Positions 17,266 to 28,135 of a stretch of 64,000 nt of DNA are shown piece after piece. This stretch comes from Bacteroidia bacterium (GTDB taxonomy: Bacteria; Bacteroidota; Bacteroidia; Chitinophagales; Chitinophagaceae). The DNA lies in the NCBI GenBank assembly GCA_030427635.1, contig JAUIBA010000013.1, forward strand, positions 1 to 64,000, read 5' to 3'. A program made the translations under genes and the position numbers. Below the pieces are notes generated by a model that saw only the letters and a list, made by a program, of their open reading frames with translations, had not been told where the DNA came from and did no database searches. Numbering within the stretch: position 1 is the stretch's first letter; each line of letters begins with the position of its first letter.

Positions 17266-18879
17266 TCATAGCCCAATACGCGCATAAAGGCGCGTATTGT
17301 CACCTGCTGATGTGTAAACCAGCCGCCAGCCACTATCTACAGGGGCAGTCAACTTCCTGAATGCAGCATTATCAGCCAGCGCAGCAGTATAGCCCCACAT
17401 AAGCACATAATCTATGGCTACACCGGTATGCTGCTCATACCCCTGTATATCGGCAGCGGGCATCTGAGCCTCATGGCTCCCACCACTTCCCAGAAACACA
17501 TATGGGTTTACCCCATCCTTCCATGCCACAGGAAAGTATCCGGTATTGGCCTCATAGTTGTCCATAAAAATAAGAGGCTTATCGGCCCCTATATATTGGG
17601 ATGCATGGTGAAAGACAGAATTGAGCGGTATTATGGCAGTCCCATCTGCGCGCCTGCCACCCGGCGAAAAATCAAGGGCCAGTACCGTACTACCAGTCCG
17701 TATATGATTACCGGCCTCTATATGTGGCACCAGTGCTGCCGAAGCTTCCTGCATGACCCCTATACGGGATATACTGAGTATGATGAAACAAAGAAACAAT
17801 ATCCCGCCAGCATACTCTCTATATCTGACTCCCTGTAACCTGAAGGCTGCAATACAGGCCACAATAATCATAATAAACCATTGCATACGTATACTGATGA
17901 TGAGTATACGCCCCATAAACTCCTCCGGGAAAAATATGTATACAAAAAATGAGGCCAGCAATACCAGAAAAAAACCATCATGCCGGTGTATGGTGTACCC
18001 CCGCAGAAGGCGCACAAAAATCATTACCCCTGCTGCAGTCAGCAATACCCCTGCCACCATTGCCCATATCTCCTCTCTGTCTGTAAATCCTTTAAGATAC
18101 TTGAATTGTAGCAGCTCTATGAGCCTGTAAGGATGCGGAGACACGGACAAGCCCAGCCCACCCTCTCCACTGGTAAACAGAACAGCCAGAACAATAAAAG
18201 GTAGTGTAACGGCCAGCAATACCCCTATGCGAATGAACAGATAGCGTACACGATGTGGTGCGGCTGCCGGAGAGCAGGAATAAGACAATATTAAAGCCGC
18301 ACAGGTGCCTACTCCCAGCACAAACGGCAATAGGTGGGTAAAGTATGTAATTACCGTAACGATGATAAAAGGAACAAGATGCCGCAATCGCTTCCCATCC
18401 AGATAACGAAGCCATGCCCCTACCATCCACAGCCAGAATGCAATACCAAAAGAAAAGTTGGAAAAACCCTTTGCAAATGCATAAGAAACCGGAAAGAGAA
18501 ATACCACCAGCAGCCAGTAACTGTCCCGTACACCTAACCGGCGCAGTAACATCAGAAAACCAGAAATAAATACAAGTACATATAGCGTGTACAGAAGCTT
18601 TGCAGCTATAGCCCCATTGAACATGGCAAGCAGCAATGCCAGTGCGTAAGTGGTAAAGTTATTGGGGATGGCGCTGATACGCACCTGATAAAAACGCTCA
18701 AACAACGACGCCCCACCCGAACCGGACAATACATCATGTACAATACGTGCATTGTACAAATGACAGGGACCATCGCACGTAAGATAATATGCCGGAAGCC
18801 AGAACTGAATAACTGACAGCAATATACCTGCGGCCAGTAATATGCGCAGCAAGGTCTTATGTACAGGCATAGGTACCAT
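17266..18879 (-). CDS. Polytopic membrane protein, possibly GT-C-like
   Basis: 537 residues with about 10 to 12 hydrophobic segments through about residue 380, then a soluble C-terminal domain of about 150 residues (DFSPGGRRADGTAIIPLNSV through to the end). The first periplasmic loop carries LTCDGPCHLYNARIV, an acidic loop placed as in GT-C glycosyltransferases, but I do not recognise a defined family. It begins 33 bases after the sprA stop and ends 52 bases before the rbfA start, so it may be transcribed with them. A link to surface glycosylation would be speculation. Confidence 0.75.
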   Translation of the reverse strand: MVPMPVHKTLLRILLAAGILLSVIQFWLPAYYLTCDGPCHLYNARIVHDVLSGSGGASLFERFYQVRISAIPNNFTTYALALLLAMFNGAIAAKLLYTLYVLVFISGFLMLLRRLGVRDSYWLLVVFLFPVSYAFAKGFSNFSFGIAFWLWMVGAWLRYLDGKRLRHLVPFIIVTVITYFTHLLPFVLGVGTCAALILSYSCSPAAAPHRVRYLFIRIGVLLAVTLPFIVLAVLFTSGEGGLGLSVSPHPYRLIELLQFKYLKGFTDREEIWAMVAGVLLTAAGVMIFVRLLRGYTIHRHDGFFLVLLASFFVYIFFPEEFMGRILIISIRMQWFIMIIVACIAAFRLQGVRYREYAGGILFLCFIILSISRIGVMQEASAALVPHIEAGNHIRTGSTVLALDFSPGGRRADGTAIIPLNSVFHHASQYIGADKPLIFMDNYEANTGYFPVAWKDGVNPYVFLGSGGSHEAQMPAADIQGYEQHTGVAIDYVLMWGYTAALADNAAFRKLTAPVDSGWRLVYTSAGDNTRLYARIGL

Positions 18880-18912
18880 AATGCAAAACGAATGTAATGA
18901 ATTAGCCCGGTG

Positions 18913-21900
18913 TTACTGTGCAAAGTTGAACCTGAGCGTTACCCCGGCACGTGTAGTAGTAGCAGGGAATGCATTGGATACATATGGAATGGTCTGCTGA
19001 CGGTCAAAGAAAATGAGCAGTGTAAGCAAATCATTCACTGAATAGTTGATTGTAGGGTTCACCCTTATTGTCTTCTGACCACGTGAGGTAACATTGACAT
19101 TATTAGCCAGGAATGTGTTGCTGGTTCTATCGTCACGTATACCTATATCCAGCTTAAATATCAGTTCATTCTTCAGTCGCTTCACGCCAAATATGGGGAA
19201 TGGCAGACGTATTCCTTTCTTACGGAAACCGCCACCTATCACATACTCCATGCTGGCATTTTCACCCACCTGATAGTCTATAAGACTCAAACTCTGCGTC
19301 TTCGACTTCCGTACTTCAAATTTGGCCGTCAGGTTATTCTTGAATGCCGCATTAAAACCTATCAACGGGTTAAATGCCTGGGTAATGGTAACATTCGGCA
19401 CCTGGAAGTAGGGCACATAGTTCTTAGAGTTAGAATCTATGAAAGATGGGAAGCCCAGCCCATACAAGTCGCCAAACAACAGCGATGAATTCATACTGTT
19501 CATAGCCATTGTACCGGTAAATGCATGGTCTATTATAAAACTGTTCATCCTCTTGGAGAAGAACGGTAACTTACTGAGACCATTGTAATTCACACGCCAG
19601 TTCGGCATCGGCAGGAAGTATTTGAAAGGATTGTTGCGTACTTTATCGTGCTTATAATCTATCAATGCCGCATTATAGGCATCACGCCCCCCATATGCTG
19701 CCAGGAATGAAGGAATGAGTACATCCTGCGAGAATGGGCCATACCCTTTGGCATACCCGGGATTATAAGGGTCCGGCAATCCATTGGTATATGGATTACT
19801 GCGACCCAGCCTGTTTGAAATAATGGGCCTGTTGGCAAGGAACTGATTATAAACTTCTGAACCCACACCTGAATTACGGAACATGCTCTTCATAGCTATG
19901 TGTGTAATGCTGAAGGAGCCTGTCTCATATGGGGTAAGGTGCGCAAAAGTACCGCTACCGGTATCGGCATATAGCTCGCTATGCGACTTGCTGAATGATT
20001 GTGTAAGTGTTAGGTCTATGCGGAATGTCTTATGCGGCAGCAGCGTAGCCTGTGCATTAATATTACGCGAATAGGTCTGCTGAAACTGTGCATTAAACAG
20101 AGAATCTCGCGACAGGCGGCCTGCTGCTGCCTGGGAAGCCAACCAGGCATAATCGGGCTGATAACCATACACGAAATCAAAGCCCGGAGCCATGGAATAG
20201 TTGTTCACACCCATAAAACGGGTACTATCCATATAACCCGGCAATATGGTGCCCTGTGTTTCGGTCACATTCAGCGTTACCCTGTTTAGTATTGTTAGTG
20301 TATGACCTATTATATGCTCTACCGGACTCAATGCCAGTGGCCTTGCTCTGCGGGCCTTACGGGCAGCCTTCCTGGCTTTTCGTTTTTTCTTTTTCTCTGC
20401 TTTTCGTTTTGCCTTGTCCAGCTCCTCCTGCACCTCCACCAGTGAGTCCAGTTGAGCATCAGTAAGGTTAGCTGTATTGATACGTGGGAATGCCGCTTTT
20501 ACCTTGTCCAGCTTTGATAGTGGTGCACTCGTAGAGTCTTCTTCTGCTCCCCGTTTCTTACCTTTTTTCTTACCGCCCGGTTCTGTTCCATCTTCCGGTT
20601 TTCCTCCACTATCGTCTTTATCACCTTCCTTGCCATCAGTACCCGGCTCACCCGGTTTTCCCCGCAGGTCTTTTACCGGTGCCGACCGTTTGTCGCCACG
20701 CATAGAGCGGCCGTCCCTTCCGGGCAATGGATCCCGTGTGCGGCTCTCACCTTTCTTTCTGGGTTTACTATTCAGTGCCTTCAGCCAGCGCGACTTGTTA
20801 TACAACTGTGTCATGTTGTATTCACTGGTAATGGTTTTGGTTTGCGTATTGCCTATGGTATTACCCAGTGCATAAGCTATTGGCGGCGCTGTGGTCCAGT
20901 TATAGTTTGCAGAGTACCCCACACGGGCATTCATCCAGTCAGTAACCGGGAATTTGGAAAACGGTAAGGTATAGGTACTGTTGAATGTCTGATTATAAGT
21001 ATTGTTTTTGCCGAAAGTAGCAATGCTGCGAAAGAGTGAATCCCGCTTTGCTTTGCTGTCTATCATGCCATACGGTTCCTCTACCCTCGATACGTTGGTC
21101 GCAGAATAATCGAGCGATAATGACCGCATCAGCTCCCACCTCAGAGAGTAAGTACGCGTCCACGTAAAGTTCTTGTAAAATGATGCTGGTATACGGTAAC
21201 CACTACCATCATCTATATTTCGTATCTGCAGTTCCTGTACTATTCTGTTCACATCATTCCTCACATTGAAGGTAGAAGGAAGCGGGTTGATGTTAATATC
21301 TTTTATAGGCGCCAGCCAGCGCGACTTTGATTTTATTGTACGGCGGAAAGGCTCAAACGACCGGGACTTGATAGCATAAGTATAACCCATACCATAACGC
21401 TGCGTTGTAAGCCTGTCCACTTCCAGCAGTGGGTTATGCTTAAACTGGTTATTATATGCATAGGTAAAGTCAAAATTCTTAATGCTCCATGGCTTACGCT
21501 TAGGCCCGGCAGCAGGATTGCCCTGAATGCGAACATTAGACAGGTTCATACTCGTGATAGAGGTAAAATCCTGTGCAGCCCTGCGTATAGAATCACGGGC
21601 ACGGGCATTGGCTGCTGTATTCATCTCATGACTCAGTAACACATCCTGGTCAAACGGATTGTACTTAGGTGTACTTACATTCTGCGTATAGCCTACATAT
21701 AGTGGCAACTGTACGCCCCAGCTACGGGGGAACATTTTACCCAGAGCCAGATTGGTAGCTGCGTTGTACTGATAATAATTGTCCTGAAAGCGCTGCTGTA
21801 TCTTCTGGTCTATGTTACCATAGCCAGGCGTATGCATAGAGCCTGAGAGATTCACATTACCCAGATCGGCCAGCTGCACAGACATCTTACCGGCTGCTGC

Positions 21901-24900
21901 ATATCCTGCCTGATCATTGGTGCCGGAAATACGCATTTCGTCAAACCATACTTCCACACACTTCGGCAGCCCATCATCACCGGGAGACTTAATATCCTTA
22001 GGCGGATTGCGTACACCCAGCATAATATTCTTACCACCACCTATGTTAGGAGTACCTATGATAACGATTTCATTGCCTTTAGAGTCTTTGGTAGTGTATG
22101 GTATATGCCTGGGGTGTCCTGCGGCATCACGCTCTTTCTTCGCGTTTACCAGGTCCTGCAGTACAATGTTTACATTGTTGGTAGCAGGCCATACCTGATA
22201 GTCCAGTGAAGAGCCTGCGGGAGTTATTGTAAGCGGTGTGCGGTACTCATAATAGTTATTGGTAAAGTCGGCACCTATACGTATAAACGCTTCCACATCG
22301 GCATTCTTTACAGGGGTCTGCCCTACCATTGCTTCTGCATGGAGAAACATACGCAGATATGTGAACTGGCGCATATCTACATTCACTTCTTTAAACACAC
22401 CGCGGGCGTCACCATCCTGTAGTGCACAGGTACGTAGCGATAGAGATTGTTCATTGAGCATTAACTGCCGCGTACCGCCACCGGTAGGGTTTGCACTCTG
22501 CTGGCGCACTACGCCCGGCGGCAGTGTGTATGGTACCGGCTCACGGCGCGCATTCTCTTCCAGGCTCACAGAGGTTACTGTAAAGTCGGTAACACCCTGG
22601 TTCTGCTGCGGCATCTGCTCTCCGGGAGTAGTAAGAGAATAGTTATAGGTACGCCATTGGTTACGACCCAGCTCCAGAGCAGCAAAGCGCATAAACACAC
22701 TATCCTGCCAGCCGGTCATGAACATACGTATGAAACGGATAGAGCGGAAGTCTGATATACCACCTACCTTACTATCAAAGTTCTGAACAGGTATTTTAAA
22801 CTGATACCACCGCTCCGGTGCCGTCGTTCCGTTAGGAAGCTTCACACTGGCATTTTCCTGCACGCTGATGATGTTATTGGTACCCACCTGCATGTTGGGT
22901 GTAAAGTCTATACGATACTGGAAGTACGACTCCGACTCATTCATCGTATTGTCCCTGTTTATGTCTTCTGACTCCGGAATAGCCGTACCGGATGTAGCAT
23001 AAGGAGAGTTAGGGTCAGTAACAGGCGAGTTACCATCCGGCCCGTTGAACTTTTTATATCTTGTCAGCACACTGATGTTGTCACCATTAGTACCGCCAAA
23101 AGCAGTATCTCGATAAAACCGGAAGTTGTCATTGGCCGGGTCTCTGTCTGCAGCCTGATAAGCAGGGTTAGAAGCACCGCCATTAAGTTTTACGCTTAAC
23201 GCTGCAAGGAAACGGTCAAATACCGAATGTTCACTTTGCTGCCCCTGCAGGCTCACATCAGCAAGACCATCATAACCCACATCCTGTATTTTTCTTGAGG
23301 CATTATCATTGTCAAATGCACGGGTTATCTGTTGTGCAAAACGTGGCACATAGCCCCATGCAGTGGTATCCATTTTCGATGGGTCAAATGGAGCAGATAT
23401 ACCATTTTCAAAGAAAAGACGGGAATCCTTCAGCACATCTTCCGATACATTACCCAGGTTTATGTACAGAGAACCACCATTTGGGTTAGCCTTGGTAAGA
23501 AATGGGTCCATTACCCAAAACTGAATATACTGAACATTGGAGGCCTCAAAGTTTGTATTATCTATAGAACGGGATATCCCCCCCCAGCGGCTTTCCGGGT
23601 TCAGCAGCGCCCCCGTATTTGGGTCTATGTTTGTAACATCAAAGTTATATGGTCCCCTATCCTTCGGATAAAACGCGAGGTCAAAGGTATTAAGCGCGCC
23701 CTGCAGCACTGCTGTGCTTCTATTAGGAAATACCTGGTTGGAAGCCACCAATCTTATATAATGCTGGTTAGAATCATTCTTTACGTATGCAGGCACTGAA
23801 GAGCCCGGGTTCACCAGTGTAGGCTCCAGCATGTACCACGCCAGTAATGCTCTGTTGAAGCCATACTGATGATTGTTGGAGATGGATGATTCAGGGAAAA
23901 GCGTTTGTCCATTACGGTTTGTAGCGCCATAAGGTGTAGATGCCAGCGACCATGCCTGCGCAGGAAACTTCAAATCATAACTGCTGCTGGTACCTTCAAA
24001 GTCATCAATGTACACAGACCCTTCGGGGTCCAGTGCATTTATCTGCTGAGGGTGACCCGGTAGCAATGCCGCTACTTCCAGATTAGTATTCAGGAACGAT
24101 GGCGCTGTAGTAGAGTATATAGGCAACTTATCCACCAGTCGGGTGATAGCTTTTACTTCCTTCTGATAGTTTACATCAAGTCCCAGTACTGTGTTCTGAA
24201 TGGGGTCTTCACCAAATGATACTTTCTGTGTAAATGGACGCTCCTTCAGCCTCATGATAGTAGCGCCTATTGTCAGGTCTTTGTTCTGATAATAGTCCAG
24301 ACGGGCAGCTGTGAAATTCTGCTGCTGAAAACCGAACGTAGCATTATCCTCATACTGGATGTTGATAGGCACTCCGGAATTAAGGATACCTGTATTCAGT
24401 ATTTTTATACGCCCAAGTCCATACTCTATTGAATAATCCTGGTTTTCTACCAGCTTGGTACCCCCTGCACTTACTGATACAGAACCAGGAGGTATATTGA
24501 AGCCGCCCAGAAAGATGTCGGACGATGAAGACGATTTATAGGTACCGCGCATAATGTAGCGGTCCAGCTGCTGATACTGCTGCGCCACCCACTTAGTAGA
24601 GTCATACAGCACTTTATAAATGTAACGACGTGTAAGTACCGGATTACTGTCTATTGCCGACAGGAGATCGCCACCAAAAGGCTCCAGTACAGGAAATATG
24701 ATTTTACCCTGCTGCGTATTAATGGTTATTCCTTCTACAAAGTCAAATATACCATCGGGCTGTGGCTCATTCTGTGCATTAAGATGATCCAGATTCAGCA
24801 GTGTAAGGAAAGGCACACCCGCCTTGCTGCCTTCCGGCAGATAACGCTTCTCTCCACCACCCGGGTCCTGATACATTACATTGAGCGTAAAGTTCTCCTT

Positions 24901-26541
24901 CGACACACCAAAGCCACCCAGAGCATATACGTTTTTCATCATCAGCTTCCATACAGGAAGCGTAGTACGCGGAGATGTTCCTTTCATCAACTTCAGATAC
25001 AGCACCTTAGGGTTCGTAGTATCCGGTGGCAGGTCCGATGCAAACTCACCCACCTGATACACCCGGCCACGGTAGGTATAACGGTAAGCTACAGCCAGCA
25101 CATCATCAGGGTTCATCTGCGTATTCAGCATTATGTAACCAAGCTGTGGGTGAAATGTAAACTCTGTAGGGGATAGCTGGCGGGCAGTAGTACGCTCAAA
25201 ATCTTGTCCCTGTTCCAGCCCCAGCTGTACGGCTGCATTGGTTGCAGATTTCTGCTGGCGTCCGTTAGGGTTCGTCTGTAACTGGCTGTATAGTCTGTTT
25301 GCCCGGTTGTCTGGTAGTCCTGATGGGATACCACCACCGTTATTATTCATCTGTGCCAGATAGGGGTCAGACTCGCCAAGATCCATAAAACCTATCACAT
25401 CACGCACACCTGATACAGCACCGGTACGGTTTGTCACCCACACCTCTACTTTATTGATAGTGACAAGAGAGTTGATAATAGGATAATCCTTTAATGCTTT
25501 ATTGTAGTTGTTGAAAAAGTACTGGCTCAGCAGGAAGTTACGGTTCTCTTCATAATTATTGGCCTTTATAGCTATCTGCTGCGACTGTGCCCCACCCTGT
25601 ATGGTAAGACTTTTACGCTGCGATTTCTGCTGCGATACTACACCTGTTACCCACAGCTTACCAAACTGCAGCTGTGTTTTTATACCAAACAGCGACTGCA
25701 CACCACTTATAAGGCTACTCTTCAGCGGGAAGCTCACATTACCGGCCTCTATTTTTTTCAGCATTTCATCTTCCTTGCCGTTATAGTCAAGTTTCTGAAC
25801 GTTCTGATAATCGAATGTAGCCTTTGTATTGTTACTGATGTTGAGCTTCAGCTTATCACCCACAGTTGCCAGCAGATTTATGTTCATCTGCATGTCAAAG
25901 TCAAAAATGCCATACTTCTGTGCACGTATGGGTAGCGTAGGGTTTTTAATATTCTGCCAGTTACCGCCAAAGGTCACATCCACATTACCCTGCGGTTTTA
26001 CAGAGATAGTACTGCTACCAAATATCCTGTCAAACAGTCCCTCTTTGTACATCTGTGGCAGCTCAGGTGTTTTATTGAACTGTGTAAGCCCATCCAGCCT
26101 GCGTTGAAAATATGCGTCCTCATCCTGTTTGGCACGATACTTCATGTATTCGTCCATAGTGAGGTAGGTAGGACTGGACAGGTAGTCATTTCCTATGCGG
26201 GATGTATAGTGATATCTGTTAGAGTCAGGATCATACTCAAAAGACCTGTTTACATTGGCAGGGTCCTGAAGGTCTATACTCGTAGGGTTCTGCTGGTCTA
26301 TGAGCGGATTACCTGTTTTATCATAAATTGGGAAATGGAGCACCCGCTCAGAATCTGGTGCTATGCGTCGCAGGCTGTCCATGGCACGTACAGCACTATC
26401 TTTTTTAGATGAGGTGCTGTCATCGGCAGGAGGAGGTACATAAAAAGGGAAGTGAAACCCACGTGCTGCGGCATTGGCAATAACCACTACCAGCACAATG
26501 AATAACAACAGCCTTACTCCCAAATTACTCCTGACCTTCAA
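18913..26541 (-). CDS. sprA: SprA, outer-membrane translocon of the type IX secretion system
   Basis: 2542 residues, the usual very large size. SprA forms the giant outer-membrane beta-barrel through which T9SS cargo is exported, and is also needed for gliding in motile Bacteroidota. The start is a TTG at 26541 followed by a hydrophobic signal region (LLLFIVLVVVIANAAARG). The early IFDFDMQMNINLLATVGDKL region, the repeated barrel strands and the final TRAGVTLRFNFAQ all match the family. Residues about 1925-2070 form an unusual low-complexity insertion (see findings). It begins 23 bases after the ruvA stop; ruvA-sprA adjacency is conserved in Bacteroidota. Confidence 0.97.
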   Translation of the reverse strand: MKVRSNLGVRLLLFIVLVVVIANAAARGFHFPFYVPPPADDSTSSKKDSAVRAMDSLRRIAPDSERVLHFPIYDKTGNPLIDQQNPTSIDLQDPANVNRSFEYDPDSNRYHYTSRIGNDYLSSPTYLTMDEYMKYRAKQDEDAYFQRRLDGLTQFNKTPELPQMYKEGLFDRIFGSSTISVKPQGNVDVTFGGNWQNIKNPTLPIRAQKYGIFDFDMQMNINLLATVGDKLKLNISNNTKATFDYQNVQKLDYNGKEDEMLKKIEAGNVSFPLKSSLISGVQSLFGIKTQLQFGKLWVTGVVSQQKSQRKSLTIQGGAQSQQIAIKANNYEENRNFLLSQYFFNNYNKALKDYPIINSLVTINKVEVWVTNRTGAVSGVRDVIGFMDLGESDPYLAQMNNNGGGIPSGLPDNRANRLYSQLQTNPNGRQQKSATNAAVQLGLEQGQDFERTTARQLSPTEFTFHPQLGYIMLNTQMNPDDVLAVAYRYTYRGRVYQVGEFASDLPPDTTNPKVLYLKLMKGTSPRTTLPVWKLMMKNVYALGGFGVSKENFTLNVMYQDPGGGEKRYLPEGSKAGVPFLTLLNLDHLNAQNEPQPDGIFDFVEGITINTQQGKIIFPVLEPFGGDLLSAIDSNPVLTRRYIYKVLYDSTKWVAQQYQQLDRYIMRGTYKSSSSSDIFLGGFNIPPGSVSVSAGGTKLVENQDYSIEYGLGRIKILNTGILNSGVPINIQYEDNATFGFQQQNFTAARLDYYQNKDLTIGATIMRLKERPFTQKVSFGEDPIQNTVLGLDVNYQKEVKAITRLVDKLPIYSTTAPSFLNTNLEVAALLPGHPQQINALDPEGSVYIDDFEGTSSSYDLKFPAQAWSLASTPYGATNRNGQTLFPESSISNNHQYGFNRALLAWYMLEPTLVNPGSSVPAYVKNDSNQHYIRLVASNQVFPNRSTAVLQGALNTFDLAFYPKDRGPYNFDVTNIDPNTGALLNPESRWGGISRSIDNTNFEASNVQYIQFWVMDPFLTKANPNGGSLYINLGNVSEDVLKDSRLFFENGISAPFDPSKMDTTAWGYVPRFAQQITRAFDNDNASRKIQDVGYDGLADVSLQGQQSEHSVFDRFLAALSVKLNGGASNPAYQAADRDPANDNFRFYRDTAFGGTNGDNISVLTRYKKFNGPDGNSPVTDPNSPYATSGTAIPESEDINRDNTMNESESYFQYRIDFTPNMQVGTNNIISVQENASVKLPNGTTAPERWYQFKIPVQNFDSKVGGISDFRSIRFIRMFMTGWQDSVFMRFAALELGRNQWRTYNYSLTTPGEQMPQQNQGVTDFTVTSVSLEENARREPVPYTLPPGVVRQQSANPTGGGTRQLMLNEQSLSLRTCALQDGDARGVFKEVNVDMRQFTYLRMFLHAEAMVGQTPVKNADVEAFIRIGADFTNNYYEYRTPLTITPAGSSLDYQVWPATNNVNIVLQDLVNAKKERDAAGHPRHIPYTTKDSKGNEIVIIGTPNIGGGKNIMLGVRNPPKDIKSPGDDGLPKCVEVWFDEMRISGTNDQAGYAAAGKMSVQLADLGNVNLSGSMHTPGYGNIDQKIQQRFQDNYYQYNAATNLALGKMFPRSWGVQLPLYVGYTQNVSTPKYNPFDQDVLLSHEMNTAANARARDSIRRAAQDFTSITSMNLSNVRIQGNPAAGPKRKPWSIKNFDFTYAYNNQFKHNPLLEVDRLTTQRYGMGYTYAIKSRSFEPFRRTIKSKSRWLAPIKDININPLPSTFNVRNDVNRIVQELQIRNIDDGSGYRIPASFYKNFTWTRTYSLRWELMRSLSLDYSATNVSRVEEPYGMIDSKAKRDSLFRSIATFGKNNTYNQTFNSTYTLPFSKFPVTDWMNARVGYSANYNWTTAPPIAYALGNTIGNTQTKTITSEYNMTQLYNKSRWLKALNSKPRKKGESRTRDPLPGRDGRSMRGDKRSAPVKDLRGKPGEPGTDGKEGDKDDSGGKPEDGTEPGGKKKGKKRGAEEDSTSAPLSKLDKVKAAFPRINTANLTDAQLDSLVEVQEELDKAKRKAEKKKKRKARKAARKARRARPLALSPVEHIIGHTLTILNRVTLNVTETQGTILPGYMDSTRFMGVNNYSMAPGFDFVYGYQPDYAWLASQAAAGRLSRDSLFNAQFQQTYSRNINAQATLLPHKTFRIDLTLTQSFSKSHSELYADTGSGTFAHLTPYETGSFSITHIAMKSMFRNSGVGSEVYNQFLANRPIISNRLGRSNPYTNGLPDPYNPGYAKGYGPFSQDVLIPSFLAAYGGRDAYNAALIDYKHDKVRNNPFKYFLPMPNWRVNYNGLSKLPFFSKRMNSFIIDHAFTGTMAMNSMNSSLLFGDLYGLGFPSFIDSNSKNYVPYFQVPNVTITQAFNPLIGFNAAFKNNLTAKFEVRKSKTQSLSLIDYQVGENASMEYVIGGGFRKKGIRLPFPIFGVKRLKNELIFKLDIGIRDDRTSNTFLANNVNVTSRGQKTIRVNPTINYSVNDLLTLLIFFDRQQTIPYVSNAFPATTTRAGVTLRFNFAQ

Positions 26542-26564
26542 TGTTAATCCTGCGTTTTTGACTT

Positions 26565-27143
26565 TTACAGTACCCGCAATGCTTGTTTGATAATATCCTC
26601 TACCGGGAGACCGGAAATATCTCCCAGCTTCCGGATGGCTGTTTCTGCCACAGGCTTTGCAATACCCAGATTCATCAAGGCTATTAACGCATCATCCTGC
26701 GTACTATTGTGTGACACGGCCGATGACGATGCTGACGGAAGGCCCTTTTCCAGTTTACCTTTCAGCTCCAGTATAATGCGCTGGGCAGTTTTGGCGCCTA
26801 TCCCCTTTACCCGCTCCAGCGCTTTACTGTCGCCCGACGATACTGCCTGCTCCAGCTCTGATGTGGTAAGTGAGGAAAGAATAATGCGGGCTGTAGCGGC
26901 TCCTACACCACTGATAGCCAGCAGCTGACGGAACGTAGTACGCTCCAGCTCATCGGCAAAACCATATAATACCCACGCATCCTCCCGTATCTGAAGGTGA
27001 GTGTATAAAAGACATTTATCAAGGTGCTGGATACGGGCATAGGTCTGAAGGGTTATGTTCAGTTCATAGCCTACTCCATGCACATTCATATATAACAGCG
27101 ATGGCGATTTATGAGCCAGGCTGCCCTCGAGAAAAGCAAACAT
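26565..27143 (-). CDS. ruvA: Holliday junction DNA helicase subunit RuvA
   Basis: 192 residues. The N-terminal OB fold (MNVHGVGYELNITLQTY, HLQIREDAWVLYGFADELER) is followed by two helix-hairpin-helix units (LLAISGVGAATARIILSSL, LERVKGIGAKTAQRIILEL) and a C-terminal domain that contacts RuvB (ALIALMNLGIAKPVAETAI). RuvA binds the four-way junction as a tetramer and loads RuvB. The neighbour on the same strand is sprA, as in other Bacteroidota. A near-consensus -7 box (TACCTTTC, 27263-27256) lies about 110 bases upstream. The rest of the 284-base upstream gap shows nothing clear. Confidence 0.96.
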   Translation of the reverse strand: MFAFLEGSLAHKSPSLLYMNVHGVGYELNITLQTYARIQHLDKCLLYTHLQIREDAWVLYGFADELERTTFRQLLAISGVGAATARIILSSLTTSELEQAVSSGDSKALERVKGIGAKTAQRIILELKGKLEKGLPSASSSAVSHNSTQDDALIALMNLGIAKPVAETAIRKLGDISGLPVEDIIKQALRVL

Positions 27144-27427
27144 TAAGCCTTGGTTTAATTGTGGACTACAGGTCCATTTTTACTCTCAGGCCACGGGGGA
27201 TGATTACCGTGACATTAAAGCATAAAAATAAAAATGGTATGATTGCTCATACCGCCCGAAAGGTACGAAAAATAATGGGAGCTGTAAGATGCCATACCTG
27301 ACGAATTCTGAAAAAAACGCTGATATAACAATGAATAAAGCGATAGACACACTGTTATCAAATTTTAAATAATTAAAACCTGATTTATATTCCGGTCATA
27401 AAGTATAATACAATAGGCGCAGAGCTA

Positions 27428-28135
27428 CTAATCCTCTTCCTTTCCGGGATATATACGCCACGGATGCTTTTTCTTTTTAGACCAGGTAATAAGCCCTACA
27501 CCTGCTCTGATAGAAAAATATGTAGGCATAAAGAACTGATTGGCATTGGTCTTTGCACCGGCAAACTGGCGTGTGGAAACATCCGCTATTGGATTGGCCA
27601 GAAACCCGAAATCTTCATTTACAAAAAGGTGGAAATTACCCCCCAGTCGCATAAACTGGGTAAACCCAAATCCCATACGTACTACATACTTGCTCAGATT
27701 GTCAGAGAAATCAATAGTACTATCATAACGCTCACCACTCCATGTAGTTGAAGACCACTTGTTCTGTATTGCCTCTGCACCACTTTGCAACTCACCTATA
27801 CCACCTGTAAAATACATCTGCGACTGGCCACGCGGTCCCAGTTGCACCACTATCATTGGCGAAAAAAAGCGATACTGTACCTTGGCCCTGATACTCTGAC
27901 CGGTTGATGCCCCCACCTCTCTGCTGTAATACGTATTGAACGTCTGATAAAATTCATACGTTCCCAGTCCCAACCCTCGAGCTACACCACGGTAGTAGTA
28001 AGCACCATAGCTCATTCCAAGGTCATAGTTATACCTGGTGGCAAAGCCAATTCCATCCCAGGCAAAATAAAAACTGTTGGAAAAGCCTGATAAAGAAAGA
28101 CAAACAAGGAGTAATGAAAGGCATATTCGTTTCAT
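27428..28135 (-). CDS. Outer-membrane or secreted beta-rich protein
   Basis: 235 residues from the ATG at 28135 (MKRICLSLL). A longer frame to 28222 exists, but the signal peptide starts here. The signal peptide covers about residues 1-20. The mature part is rich in aromatic and Gly residues with alternating hydrophobic patterns (FATRYNYDLGMSYGAYYYRG, VRMGFGFTQFMRLGGNFHLF), as in small outer-membrane beta-barrels. The tail SKKKKHPWRIYPGKEED is highly charged. No specific family is recognised. It lies between map and ruvA on the same strand with gaps of about 175 and 284 bases. Confidence 0.75.
   Translation of the reverse strand: MKRICLSLLLVCLSLSGFSNSFYFAWDGIGFATRYNYDLGMSYGAYYYRGVARGLGLGTYEFYQTFNTYYSREVGASTGQSIRAKVQYRFFSPMIVVQLGPRGQSQMYFTGGIGELQSGAEAIQNKWSSTTWSGERYDSTIDFSDNLSKYVVRMGFGFTQFMRLGGNFHLFVNEDFGFLANPIADVSTRQFAGAKTNANQFFMPTYFSIRAGVGLITWSKKKKHPWRIYPGKEED

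Noticed and set aside
27236-27253. Small 7-bp hairpin GGTATGA/TCATACC upstream of ruvA
   Set aside because: It is followed on the minus strand by an A/T-rich tract and could be a weak terminator, but it is short and its position is not decisive.
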